Source: Chloroflexota bacterium (GTDB lineage: Bacteria; Chloroflexota; Dehalococcoidia; Lucifugimonadales; UBA3495). From it: a stretch of 64,000 bases of DNA. Location: assembly GCA_028874075.1 (NCBI GenBank), contig JAPPLU010000068.1:90211-154210 (forward strand), given 5' to 3'. This document shows, in pieces, positions 54,739 through 63,146 of this stretch (position 1 is the first letter of the stretch; every line of letters starts with the position of its first letter). A program made the translations under genes and the position numbers. The notes under the pieces were generated by a model that was not told the origin of the DNA, ran no database searches, and worked only from the letters and a program-made list of their open reading frames with translations.

Positions 54739-56427
54739 TCAGAAGTCCTCGGACTGGTAAACAATACGGCCGCCCAGCATGGTCAGGCGGGACTCCAGCC
54801 GGGGAATTTCTTCCTCGGGCATGTCCAGCAAGTCGCCGGAAAGGACGGCCAGATCGGCCAGCTTGCCGGGTTCCAGGGAACCGCGCCGGCCTTCATCAAA
54901 GGAGAAGCGGGCCCCGCCGATGGTAAAGGCGCGAAGGGCTTCCAAGCGGGTCAGGCGCTGCCCGGGTCCAAGAACCTGGTCTGTAACCCTTTCGCGCCGG
55001 GCCACCGCGGCCCAAAGGGTGGCGAAGGGGTTGTAAGGCTTGTTGTCGGTGCCGAAGCTGAAGTCCACGCCCTGCTCAAGGTAGCGCCGATGAGCGGCCG
55101 CGGTGTCGGCAAGGTCGGGGTTGTCCAGGTAGGGCGTTCCCCGAAGCCACAACTCAGTCAAAGGTATGGTCTCCACCAGCAAGCCCATGTCCCTGATCCG
55201 GTGCAGTTGTCGCTCGGTGGTCTGGAGGACGTGAGCCAGGGTCCACCTTCTCCCCTTCAGAGGGATGTTCCGGTCGACGGCCTCGAAAACATCCAGAACC
55301 TCTTCCAGAGGCTCGCGCACCAGAGTGTTGACCCGTAAGTTGTTTTCCGCCGCGAGCCTGACCGTTTCCGCAAAGAAGTCGGGAGAGTGGTAGCTCTGGA
55401 TGAAGCCGGCCCAGCCGGTGTAGGGGAGCAGGGATGAACGAGCCTCGGCGGTGTACCGGTTCCCGCCATACTGGATGAAGTAACCGCTGACTCGCAAATA
55501 CTGGTCGCCGAATCCAGTCCCGGAGAAGGAGTGGCCCCAGGACTCCATCTCCTGGGCGGCCTGTTCCACCGACTGCCAGTGGGGACTGACGGTCAGGTTA
55601 GCGCGGACGGTCATATTCCCGGCATCCCAGGCGGCCTTGTAGACCTGGAGCACCTCGGGAGCAACACCGTGGCCCTCGTAGGTGCCCGTGGTGCCCACGG
55701 AGTTGTAGAGACGCATGGACTCTTTCAGGGAATCGAGGCGCTGGTCCATGGTGAACCTGGGCACGACCCGCATCAGGGAAAACTCCACCGAAGGGTATCG
55801 GCCCGTATCGATGAAGACACCCGTTGGTTCGCCGTCGGAGTCCTTCTCAATGGTGACGCTGGAGTCGGGAGACTCGGTGTTACGGTCAATTCCGGCCAGC
55901 CGAAGGGCGGCCGTGTTGGCAACCGAGACCGAAGGGGGCACATTCCAGGGCGTCCAGATGCCTTTGATGTATACCGGGTTGTCCGGGGCCACCTGGTCCA
56001 GGTCGTGGCGGTTGGGGAAGCGGCCCTCGGCCAGGGACTGAGGCATGTCGGCATAGTTGGGCGGGTTGCCGATGGGCATGGTCACCACCCATTCGCCAGG
56101 CTCCTTGTCCACCAGCAGTTCCTTGATCCGCCCCCTTATTTCAATAATGGAACGCAACCCTTCCAACGAAGGGTAGATAGACTTCAACCCCTCCCGGTCC
56201 AGGTGGGCGTGGATATCCACGATGCCTGGAATTGCGGTGTGGCCCCGGAGGTCCAGAGAGCGAGTAGCGGGACCGGCCAGGGGAAGGATTTCCGCATCGC
56301 TCCCCACCGCCAACAGCCGGTTCCCCCGGACTGCAACGGCTTGCTGGATGGAATCGTCGCCATCAACGGTAAGTATCTTCCCACCGTGGAGGATAATGTC
56401 GGCGGTTCCGGTGGGTAAAGCAACCAT
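54739..56427 (-). CDS. YtcJ-like amidohydrolase (amidohydrolase_3 family)
   Basis: A 562-residue metal-dependent amidohydrolase with N-terminal MVALPTGTADIILHGGKILTVDGDD, metal motif HAHLD in IPGIVDIHAHLDREG, and the later FGTDNKPYNPFATLWAAVARR that supplies the metal Asp. The final RRGSLEPGKLADLAVLSGD strand is standard for the family. Members hydrolyse amides or related bonds; substrate unknown. The minus strand places it alone between RidA and a repeat-flanked unknown gene. Confidence 0.88.
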   Translation of the reverse strand: MVALPTGTADIILHGGKILTVDGDDSIQQAVAVRGNRLLAVGSDAEILPLAGPATRSLDLRGHTAIPGIVDIHAHLDREGLKSIYPSLEGLRSIIEIRGRIKELLVDKEPGEWVVTMPIGNPPNYADMPQSLAEGRFPNRHDLDQVAPDNPVYIKGIWTPWNVPPSVSVANTAALRLAGIDRNTESPDSSVTIEKDSDGEPTGVFIDTGRYPSVEFSLMRVVPRFTMDQRLDSLKESMRLYNSVGTTGTYEGHGVAPEVLQVYKAAWDAGNMTVRANLTVSPHWQSVEQAAQEMESWGHSFSGTGFGDQYLRVSGYFIQYGGNRYTAEARSSLLPYTGWAGFIQSYHSPDFFAETVRLAAENNLRVNTLVREPLEEVLDVFEAVDRNIPLKGRRWTLAHVLQTTERQLHRIRDMGLLVETIPLTELWLRGTPYLDNPDLADTAAAHRRYLEQGVDFSFGTDNKPYNPFATLWAAVARRERVTDQVLGPGQRLTRLEALRAFTIGGARFSFDEGRRGSLEPGKLADLAVLSGDLLDMPEEEIPRLESRLTMLGGRIVYQSEDF

Positions 56428-56733
56428 GGCTTACCTCCGTCGTGGATAAATCAGGCAGGATGACAGGAAGGCAACAAACGGAAGTTCAAGGCCCATTCCG
56501 GCGGTAGACAACCGAGACTATACACCATCCTCGATGGCGAAGGTATTAACGGGTACTCGAAGAGAATAATTTTCGTATAGCGTCCCATTTTGTCTTATTC
56601 TGTCCCATTCTGGGCGGCAGCAGGCTTCCCCAGCTGCAGGTAATGGAACCCTGGACCTGGCCAAGACCTGGGTTTATCGCTTCGCAGAATAACGGGAGGG
56701 CCACAGGGCTGCGCCAACGATGGGCACCGCTAC
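56428..56733. other. Intergenic region holding repeat copy D
   Basis: About 305 bases between the amidohydrolase and the 131-codon unknown gene. It contains repeat copy D (56561-56613) and no coding frame I can support. Confidence 0.6.
56561..56613 (-). repeat. 10-bp tandem repeat element, copy D
   Basis: Read on the minus strand: AGAATGGGAC, AGAATAAGAC, AAAATGGGAC, then GCTATACGAAAATTATTCTC. Ten-base period and CTAT-CAAAA tail as in the other copies. Same orientation as copy E, on the other side of gene 56734-57129. Confidence 0.75.
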
Positions 56734-57129
56734 TCAGTTGGCGGCAAACCAGCGGGCCCAGAGCAGGGAAAGGTCAGGTTCGGGTTCCGGGGCGGGCAGT
56801 TCCCTCATGAGAAGGTTGTCATACTTGGTCTCCCAGGCCCAGGGCAGCAGGGCCAGCAGCATCCGGCGGGGTTCGGGAATCTCGTTCTTTTCCCGCACCT
56901 GGTCCAGGTAGTTGTGCAGGTGCATCCAGGTGGTTAGCCGGAATCCCTTGTCGGCGATTTTTCGGATGATCTCCAGGGTCTTGGGCGGGTCCTGCCGATC
57001 GGCCACGGCACGGGCGCATTCGTGGTGGACCTCTTCGGTTACTCGGCGCATGCGGTAGATGGTCAGTTCCTTGTGGTACTTGCGCTGGAGGGCGCGGATT
57101 TCTCTTCTGATTTCGCTGAGGGTCCTCAT
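56734..57129 (-). CDS. Unknown 131-residue helical protein between repeats
   Basis: ATG at 57129 (opening MRTLSEIRREIRALQRKYHK) follows AAGGAGACAACC, a good RBS. The sequence is basic at first and mostly helical, with two Trp-rich spots (TTWMHLHNYLDQVREKNE; WAWETKYDN) and an acidic, Pro-rich end (APEPEPDL). No known domain is recognised. The longer frame upstream to 57357 runs through the REP-like and repeat DNA and is not real coding. It lies between copies D and E of the repeat, both in the same orientation as the gene. Confidence 0.68.
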   Translation of the reverse strand: MRTLSEIRREIRALQRKYHKELTIYRMRRVTEEVHHECARAVADRQDPPKTLEIIRKIADKGFRLTTWMHLHNYLDQVREKNEIPEPRRMLLALLPWAWETKYDNLLMRELPAPEPEPDLSLLWARWFAAN

Positions 57130-57170
57130 GGTTGTCTCCTTCAGGTTGTATATCGAGGTAGGAGCACGTC

Positions 57171-57194
57171 CTTCGACAGGCTCAGGATGAGCGG
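57171..57194. repeat. REP-like dispersed sequence
   Basis: The 24-base segment beginning CTTCGACAGGCTCAGGATGA and ending GCGG is a sequence seen, from memory, in very many bacterial genomes and metagenome bins; read in frame it encodes the well-known spurious peptide HPEPVEGR. It lies six bases from repeat copy E. Confidence 0.75.
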
Positions 57195-57200
57195 GGGCAG

Positions 57201-57254
57201 GAAGGTGAGAATTTTTTGAATAGTGTCCCATTACGTCCCATTCTGTCCCATTTG
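57201..57254 (-). repeat. 10-bp tandem repeat element, copy E
   Basis: Read on the minus strand: AAATGGGACA, GAATGGGACG, TAATGGGACA, then CTATTCAAAAAATTCTCACC. The best-preserved copy; the tail matches copy A (CAAAAATTTCCACC) and copy B (CTATTCC). Together with copy D it brackets the 131-codon gene. Confidence 0.8.
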
Positions 57255-57554
57255 GGATTGGAATCTGTTGCGCCCATCCCGGTCTTTCCACAACAGGTCT
57301 GCCTGAGGCAGATACCGCCCCGCCAAAGGGCAAGGGATTCCAGTCCACGGCGGCCACACAGGTCCGCCACCAGGGAGGGGAGCCTGTAGTAATTTATCTG
57401 TATTTCCATAGTGGAGATGAGCCATGCAGGGTGGCAAGGGGCAGGCGTCACTAATTCGGACTTACGCACGGGGCGGCGGGGGAAAGCGGTAACAGAGCTG
57501 AGTGACTTCGGACCACTGGTAGCACCTGGAATTATGGGCAGTTTCGTTGTTGCA

Positions 57555-57740
57555 ACTGTTCAGAGTTGGCGGGTCATCGCGTCCAGCAGCAGGTCATATC
57601 GGCCCACCGCGGCGGGATTCCAGAGGGACTAACACGGGATACAGGCCGGCAGCAGGCCAACAGGAAGGAATAAAGGGTACCGGCATTCGCCGGTATGACG
57701 GGTAGAACTGGCAATGAGATACCCTCCAACTCTGAACCGT
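57555..57740. repeat. Possible miniature inverted-repeat element
   Basis: Inverted 20-base ends, 57555-57574 and 57721-57740, match at 18 of 20 positions (core TTCAGAGTTGG/CCAACTCTGAA). Between them are GCGGGATTCC and a perfect palindrome TACCGGC-ATTC-GCCGGTA (57678-57695), resembling the common bacterial GGATTCC/ATGACGG dispersed repeats. No transposase. No clear target duplication is visible. Confidence 0.5.
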
Positions 57741-57825
57741 TACCCGCTTTTCAGCGAAATTGACACTCCAATACCACCACATTAGAATCAACCTAATCCA
57801 AGAATCCCGAATGCAGGAGGGAACC

Positions 57826-58902
57826 ATGACTCAGTTGCTGGGAAGAGTCAGCCCCGAAGAGGAAGAACAATTTTACGACAATACTGAGTCCGCCGGCCTG
57901 CGAGCGGCCTGGATGGGCCGCCGGCTGGAGCGGAAACCCCAGGTGGAACCCTTCGCCTGGCGCTGGGCCGACGCCCAGCCACTGGTCCTGAGAAGCGGGG
58001 ACATTGTAACCCCCGACCGGGACGTGGAGCGGCGAGTGCTTCGCCTGGCCAATCCGGGCCTGGACCATGGGACCACCCATACCATATCTGCGGCGTTGCA
58101 ACTGTTGCTGCCCGGCGAAAACGCGCCGGCCCACCGCCACACACCGACGGCCATCCGGTGGGTGCTGCAGGGCACGGGCGCCTACACCACCGTCGAGGGT
58201 GACAAGTGCTACATGGAGCCCGGCGACCTGGTGCTGACTCCTTCGTGGACGTGGCACGACCACAATAATGAAGGCGACGGGCCAATGATCTGGCTGGACG
58301 GCCTGGACACGCCCCTGGTCAACAACCTGGAAGCCACCTTCTACGAACAGTTTCCCGAAGACCAGCAGCCGATCGTGGGCGTGGGCGAGTCGGTGCGAAA
58401 GTACGCCTCTGGCGCGCTGCGGCCGGCATGGGAGGACCACGACGCTCCCTATTCGCCGTTGTGGCACTACAAGTGGGAGCGGACCCACGAAGCCCTGCGC
58501 GAACTGGCTCAAACGGACGGCAGCCCCTTCGATGACGTGGCCATGGAGTTTTCCGACCCGGCCACCGGCGGCCCGGTGCTGCGGACCATGGCCTGCTGGA
58601 TCCAGATGATTCGCCCGAATGTAAACACCAAGGCCCACCGCCATACCAGCAGCGCGGTTTACCAGGTGTTCCGGGGCAGGGGCCACAGCGTCATCAACGG
58701 TCAGCGGTTCGACTGGGGCGAAGGTGATTTCCTGGTGGTCCCGTCGTGGGCGTGGCACGAACACGCCAACGACACCGAAGACGAGGCCATCCTCTTCTCC
58801 ATCCAGGACATTCCGGTTATGAAGTCCCTGTCCCTCTACCGGGAGGAACCCTACACGGAAAACGCCGGCCACCAGCCGATCACTTCTATCTTCGAACGAT
58901 AA
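57826..58902 (+). CDS. Gentisate 1,2-dioxygenase-like bicupin
   Basis: A 358-residue protein with two cupin domains. Start ATG 57826, five bases after AGGAGG, so the open frame from 57760 is too long. N-terminal cupin has HRHTPTAIRWVLQGTGAY and WTWHDH; C-terminal cupin has HRHTSSAVYQVFRGRG and WAWHEH. This bicupin layout fits gentisate 1,2-dioxygenase or 1-hydroxy-2-naphthoate dioxygenase, which cleave aromatic rings with Fe(II). Which substrate is undecided. Terminator at 58928. Confidence 0.88.
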   Translation: MTQLLGRVSPEEEEQFYDNTESAGLRAAWMGRRLERKPQVEPFAWRWADAQPLVLRSGDIVTPDRDVERRVLRLANPGLDHGTTHTISAALQLLLPGENAPAHRHTPTAIRWVLQGTGAYTTVEGDKCYMEPGDLVLTPSWTWHDHNNEGDGPMIWLDGLDTPLVNNLEATFYEQFPEDQQPIVGVGESVRKYASGALRPAWEDHDAPYSPLWHYKWERTHEALRELAQTDGSPFDDVAMEFSDPATGGPVLRTMACWIQMIRPNVNTKAHRHTSSAVYQVFRGRGHSVINGQRFDWGEGDFLVVPSWAWHEHANDTEDEAILFSIQDIPVMKSLSLYREEPYTENAGHQPITSIFER

Positions 58903-58927
58903 CCGAAGTCATTTGCCAGCCAGAGAC

Positions 58928-58962
58928 AATGGGGCGGGGAATTATCCCGCCCCATTTGTTTG
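58928..58962 (+). terminator. Terminator of the bicupin gene
   Basis: Perfect stem AATGGGGCGGG (58928-58938) / CCCGCCCCATT (58946-58956), 7-base loop, then TGTTTGG. Just upstream of the opposing terminator. Confidence 0.85.
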
Positions 58963-58978
58963 GTACGGTAGAAAGAGA

Positions 58979-59010
58979 AAAGCGGGGAAGGCGCTGGCCC
59001 TCCCCGCTTT
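58979..59010 (-). terminator. Terminator of the LigB-like gene
   Basis: Perfect 10-bp stem AAAGCGGGGA (58979-58988) / TCCCCGCTTT (59001-59010), 12-base loop. On the minus strand it is followed by TCTCTTTC. It ends the minus-strand gene at 59036, facing the bicupin terminator. Confidence 0.8.
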
Positions 59011-59035
59011 GAGTCTGCGCCTGCAGGGCCGGAAG

Positions 59036-60085
59036 CTAGGGCTTGAACATGGCTACGCACTTGTTGGAGTTAAAGATATAGGACTCGACGTAGTCCACCA
59101 CCTCGGTCTTATAGTCCAACTCCTGCATGGCGCCGGCGATGCACATCCAGTTGAGCAATTCCTGCTGGCCGGCATCTTCAATCTGATCTATGGAAATCCG
59201 GCTCCAGGCGGCAAAATCGCTGTCCTTCAGTTCCTCGAACCGCGCCCGATCGGACTCGACGTCCGGATAGAAGCGATGGTGCTTGTCGGTCAGGAAGGCG
59301 TGGGACCAGCTGGAAGAAGCGATGAGGGCCACCCTATAGGGGCTGTCTTTCAGAACACGGGCCACTGCGGCGCCTACTTCCATGCAGCGCTTGGGCGAAG
59401 GACCGGGAGGATCGAACTCCTCTTCGTACTGTACGGCGCCACCCCGGTTACGAACCACCCGGCTGCCGTAGCAGTTGACCAGGAAGGGAACCACTGGATA
59501 CTCCCAGCCCTTGCGATCGTAGTCCAGGTAAAGCAGGGTGTTGAGGATGGCGTGGCCCAGGCCGCCTTTTTCGTGCAGCGGCTTGTAAGCATAGGACATG
59601 TCGATGCCTTCTTCGATGAGGCCGCGAACAAGGGCTCGGGCAGCGGAGCGATTGCCCTGGTATTTGAAGGTCTTGTCGCCCGGCTCGTTCCACACGTTGA
59701 GGCGAGTGCCACCATCCCCCAACTGGAAAGGCTGGCATTCCATTTCGTCGTAAGCCATAACACAGAAGGGCGGGATGATGTCTTCCTTGAAGTTCTCGTA
59801 CTGGTCGTCGCCCCAGATAACCACGAAGTCGGGGTTAAAGGCGTCCAACTCTTTGCGAAGTTGGCGGAAGCCGTTTACGATACGTTCCCGCGCCTTGATG
59901 GCCGAAGAGAGCCCTTCGTCCTCGCCGAATTCGATGCGCATGGGCTCCGGCCAGTTGGAGGGATTCCTCAGTTCTTCGGGCAGGTTGGGATTCCGAAGGC
60001 TGCGAAAAACGGAATAGTCCTTCTCTTCATCGGGCTTGATGAAGGAGGGGGAATGGGTAAGCCCAAGGCCCAGTATTTCTGCCAT
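59036..60085 (-). CDS. Class III extradiol dioxygenase (LigB-like)
   Basis: A 349-residue protein of the LigB/protocatechuate 4,5-dioxygenase fold. Start ATG 60085 (MAEILGLGLTHSPSFIKP) with GGGAGG upstream. The N-terminal His in LTHSP and the GDDQYENFKEDIIPPF segment are family marks; in the usual motif GDDHxE the middle His is Gln here. Later SSSWSHAFL carries another active-site-type His. Substrate is probably a catechol-like ring or a related gallate; function beyond the family is inference. Adjacent to the bicupin dioxygenase, convergent. Confidence 0.85.
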   Translation of the reverse strand: MAEILGLGLTHSPSFIKPDEEKDYSVFRSLRNPNLPEELRNPSNWPEPMRIEFGEDEGLSSAIKARERIVNGFRQLRKELDAFNPDFVVIWGDDQYENFKEDIIPPFCVMAYDEMECQPFQLGDGGTRLNVWNEPGDKTFKYQGNRSAARALVRGLIEEGIDMSYAYKPLHEKGGLGHAILNTLLYLDYDRKGWEYPVVPFLVNCYGSRVVRNRGGAVQYEEEFDPPGPSPKRCMEVGAAVARVLKDSPYRVALIASSSWSHAFLTDKHHRFYPDVESDRARFEELKDSDFAAWSRISIDQIEDAGQQELLNWMCIAGAMQELDYKTEVVDYVESYIFNSNKCVAMFKP

Positions 60086-60277
60086 TTTCTTGCCTCCCAT
60101 ATGTAGATCCGGTTGTTGATTTGACCCAACTATACGCCTTTCAATCTGAATTTGGTAGCCTGATGGACATTCCCCCACGGCGGACCGATAGAGTTTCGGG
60201 TTCCCCTTGCCAGCGCCCCTACCTGACGCTATTATCCGACAAAAGTGGGCAAGCAACTCTCTTCCGGAGGTTTACCT

Positions 60278-61954
60278 ATGCCAATGATGACAGGGGCGCG
60301 TTTCCTGGTGGAAACGATGCAGGCTTACGGCGTAACCCACGCTTTTTACATGCCGATGGTGGTAACCAGGGCCCTGGTGGAGATGGAACAGGTGGGCATT
60401 GCCCGGATAATGGCCCACAGCGAGAAGGCGGCCGCCTACATGGCGGACGGTTATGCCCGGGCAGCCAGACGACCGGCAGTATGCATGGCCCAGAACGTGG
60501 GGGCGGCCAACCTGGCAGCGGGGCTGCAGGACCCTTTCCTGGGAGGAGCGCCGGTGGTGGCGCTGACCGGACGGGGCTCACCGTCGCAGCAAAATCGCAA
60601 CTACTACCAGGAAGTAGACCACGTCCAGCCGTTCAATGCAGTTACCAAGTTCAACGCCATGGTGGACAACCCGGAGGAATTTCCCAGGCTTCTGCGGCAG
60701 GCTTTCCGGGAAGCGACGGCAGGGTCCCCGGGCCCCACTCACCTGGACCTGCAGGGCTCGTCAGGCGCATTAATAGTGGACGCCCAGGCAGACCTGGATG
60801 TGGTCGTGGAAGCCCCCTTTACCCACGTGCCGCCATTCCGGGGCGAACCGGAGACGGAGATGATCATGGATGCGGCCCGCGCGCTGACGGAGGCGCGGCG
60901 GCCAGTGATTGTTGCCGGCGGCGGCGTGCGGTCGTCCGGAGCGCAGCAGGAAGTGGTGGAACTGGCGGAAATGCTGTCTATTCCCGTGGCCACCTCGCTC
61001 AATGCCAAAGGAACGATACCTGATGACCATCCTCTTTCTGTGGGAGTATGCGGAACCTACTCCCGCTGGTGCGCCAACCGGGTAGTCTCGGAGGCTGACC
61101 TGGTCTTCTTCATCGGCAGCCATACCGGCAGCCAGGTAACCACCGAATGGCAGATCCCAAAGCCAGGAACGCCAGTGGTCCAGCTGGACATTGACCCTAC
61201 TGAGTTGGGCCGCAGCTATTCCATTCAGGTGGGACTGCAGGGCGACGCCCGCGCTTCCCTGCGCAAGTTGATAGAACACCTGGAACCCATCGACAGCCGG
61301 GGCGAATGGGTCGGCCGGGCCCAGCAAATGGTGCAGGAGTGGCGGAACGAGGTGGCTCCGCTGGCCAACTCGGACGCCTCGCCCATACGACCGGAGCGAC
61401 TGTGCAAGGAAATTTCCGAGTTCCTGCCTGACGACGGGGTGCTGCTGTCCGATACCGGCCACTCGGGAATCTGGACGGGGACAATGATTGACCTGTACAA
61501 GCCGACCCAGACTTTCCTGCGTTGCGCCGGGTCCCTGGGCTGGGCCTTCCCGGCCGCGCTGGGCGCCAAATGCGCCGTGCCGGACCGTCCGGTGGTCTGC
61601 TTCACCGGCGACGGCGGCTTCTGGTACCACCTGAGCGAGATGGAAACGGCGGTACGTTACGGCATCAACACAGTGACCGTAATCAACAACAACCACTCCC
61701 TGAACCAGGAGAAGCAGGGCAACGAGCGGGCCTACGAGAGCGTGGGCGCCACCGGCAACGTGGACGAACTGTGGGTCTTCCCCGACACCAACTTTGCCAG
61801 GCTGGCCGAGGATATGGGCGGCTTTGGCATACGCGTGGAGCGGCCGGAGGACTTGAAGGACGCCATGACCGAGGCAGCCAACTCGGGCAAGCCGGCGGTA
61901 GTGGATGTGGTAACCGATATTGAGGGTATCGCGCCCAGGGCATGGGTGGGGTAG
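60278..61954 (+). CDS. TPP-dependent acetolactate-synthase-like enzyme, copy 2
   Basis: A 558-residue TPP enzyme. Start ATG 60278 with GGAGG seven bases upstream; the frame extends to 60245 without need. Catalytic Glu in AHSEKAAAYMADGYARAARR, middle domain, and TPP/Mg motif GDGGFWYHLSEMETAV with INNNH. It is a distant paralogue of the enzyme at 46250, so the island holds two members of the family. Reaction undecided. Confidence 0.88.
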   Translation: MPMMTGARFLVETMQAYGVTHAFYMPMVVTRALVEMEQVGIARIMAHSEKAAAYMADGYARAARRPAVCMAQNVGAANLAAGLQDPFLGGAPVVALTGRGSPSQQNRNYYQEVDHVQPFNAVTKFNAMVDNPEEFPRLLRQAFREATAGSPGPTHLDLQGSSGALIVDAQADLDVVVEAPFTHVPPFRGEPETEMIMDAARALTEARRPVIVAGGGVRSSGAQQEVVELAEMLSIPVATSLNAKGTIPDDHPLSVGVCGTYSRWCANRVVSEADLVFFIGSHTGSQVTTEWQIPKPGTPVVQLDIDPTELGRSYSIQVGLQGDARASLRKLIEHLEPIDSRGEWVGRAQQMVQEWRNEVAPLANSDASPIRPERLCKEISEFLPDDGVLLSDTGHSGIWTGTMIDLYKPTQTFLRCAGSLGWAFPAALGAKCAVPDRPVVCFTGDGGFWYHLSEMETAVRYGINTVTVINNNHSLNQEKQGNERAYESVGATGNVDELWVFPDTNFARLAEDMGGFGIRVERPEDLKDAMTEAANSGKPAVVDVVTDIEGIAPRAWVG

Positions 61955-62070
61955 GCGTTATTCACAGAGAGGCCCAGAGAAACGGGGTGAAACGGGGAAT
62001 TTTTCTTAGCCGCTGATCCTTATGTCTCTTCGTAGAGAATTTTGCTCAAGGAATTAAGGGAAAAGTAACG

Positions 62071-63144
62071 ATGCCCGACAGCTTGATTACCGATGAAGTC
62101 CGAGCCTTGATTGGGACGGAGACCGAGCCGGAGCGGAACCGATTTCCCATCAGCGAGGAGATGGCCTTTGACGTGGCCGATGCCATTGAGGACGGGAATC
62201 CCCTTTATCGGGATGCCGATTACGCGGCCAGGTCGAGGTTCGCCGGCATAGTCTGCCCTCCGTTGGCAACCTGGAAGGACATCGGGCCACCCATTGGCTA
62301 TTTCGGAGCGGGTCAGGATTCACATTTCCAGGTGCCGCTGCCCTTCAACAGCTATGGGCTGAACGGGGGCAGCGACTGGCAGTTCCTGCGGCCGGCCTAC
62401 GTGGGTTCCTGGATTACGAGACAGTTCAAGGTTCTGGACATATTCGAGAAGCAGGGAAGGACGGGACAGCTGGTCTTCGTGGTCAGGCAGGAGACCCAGA
62501 CCAACCAATTAGGGCAGGCAATCAGCGTTGCCAAGAGAGTTAGCATCCACCGCAGCCTGCCGGGCCAGGAAACCGAGAGATCGGAGGGCGAAGCTAGCGC
62601 CGTGTCACTGGAGGCAGTGAAGTTGTCGCCGCCCATAACAGATATCATTCTACCCAAACCGGAGGCGGGCAAGGCAGGGCAGCGCTATTTTGAAGAAGTG
62701 GCGGTGGGTGAACCGTTGCCGTCTGTGGTTAAGGGGCCCATGACTACGACCCACCTGGTGCGGTGGGCGGCAGCCAACGGTAACTATGCGCGCATTCACT
62801 GGGACCTTCCCTTTGCGCAGTCGGAGCAGGGACTGACCAACGTGGTGGTGAACGGTTCGTTGAAGAACCAGTTTCTGGGTCAACTGCTGATCGACTTTGC
62901 CGGCGAAGAAGGCTGGTTCAAGCGCCTCTATGTCCAGCACCGGGGTATGGACTTCCCCGGCGACGTACTTACCGCATCCGGAACCATCTCGGACAAGCGC
63001 GAGGTGGACGGTTTTGGCATGGTGGACTGTACCATTGCACTGACCAACAGTCGCGGCCATCAGACCGCCGCCGGCCAGGGTACGGTAGTCCTCCCAAAGC
63101 GTGGACAGAGCCTTCCGCTCCTCTGGCCCGAGGAACCCTGGTAG
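62071..63144 (+). CDS. MaoC/FAS1-like dehydratase (two hotdog domains)
   Basis: A 357-residue protein with two hotdog-fold halves: N-terminal FAS1-like dehydratase domain (about 15-170, opening EMAFDVADAIEDGNPLYRD) and C-terminal MaoC-like domain (about 215-345, RWAAANGNYARIHWDLPFA). The hydratase Asp/His pair seems partly kept: GNYARIHWD replaces GDxNPIH. Its role is hydration or dehydration of a CoA thioester or an itaconyl/mesaconyl-type acid. Three bases separate its stop from the CaiB gene, so the two act together. Confidence 0.85.
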   Translation: MPDSLITDEVRALIGTETEPERNRFPISEEMAFDVADAIEDGNPLYRDADYAARSRFAGIVCPPLATWKDIGPPIGYFGAGQDSHFQVPLPFNSYGLNGGSDWQFLRPAYVGSWITRQFKVLDIFEKQGRTGQLVFVVRQETQTNQLGQAISVAKRVSIHRSLPGQETERSEGEASAVSLEAVKLSPPITDIILPKPEAGKAGQRYFEEVAVGEPLPSVVKGPMTTTHLVRWAAANGNYARIHWDLPFAQSEQGLTNVVVNGSLKNQFLGQLLIDFAGEEGWFKRLYVQHRGMDFPGDVLTASGTISDKREVDGFGMVDCTIALTNSRGHQTAAGQGTVVLPKRGQSLPLLWPEEPW

Positions 63145-63146
63145 GA

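Noticed and set aside
57130..57357. N-terminal extension of the 131-residue gene, including HPEPVEGR
   Set aside because: This part translates dispersed repeats, and the RBS and ATG at 57129 are better.
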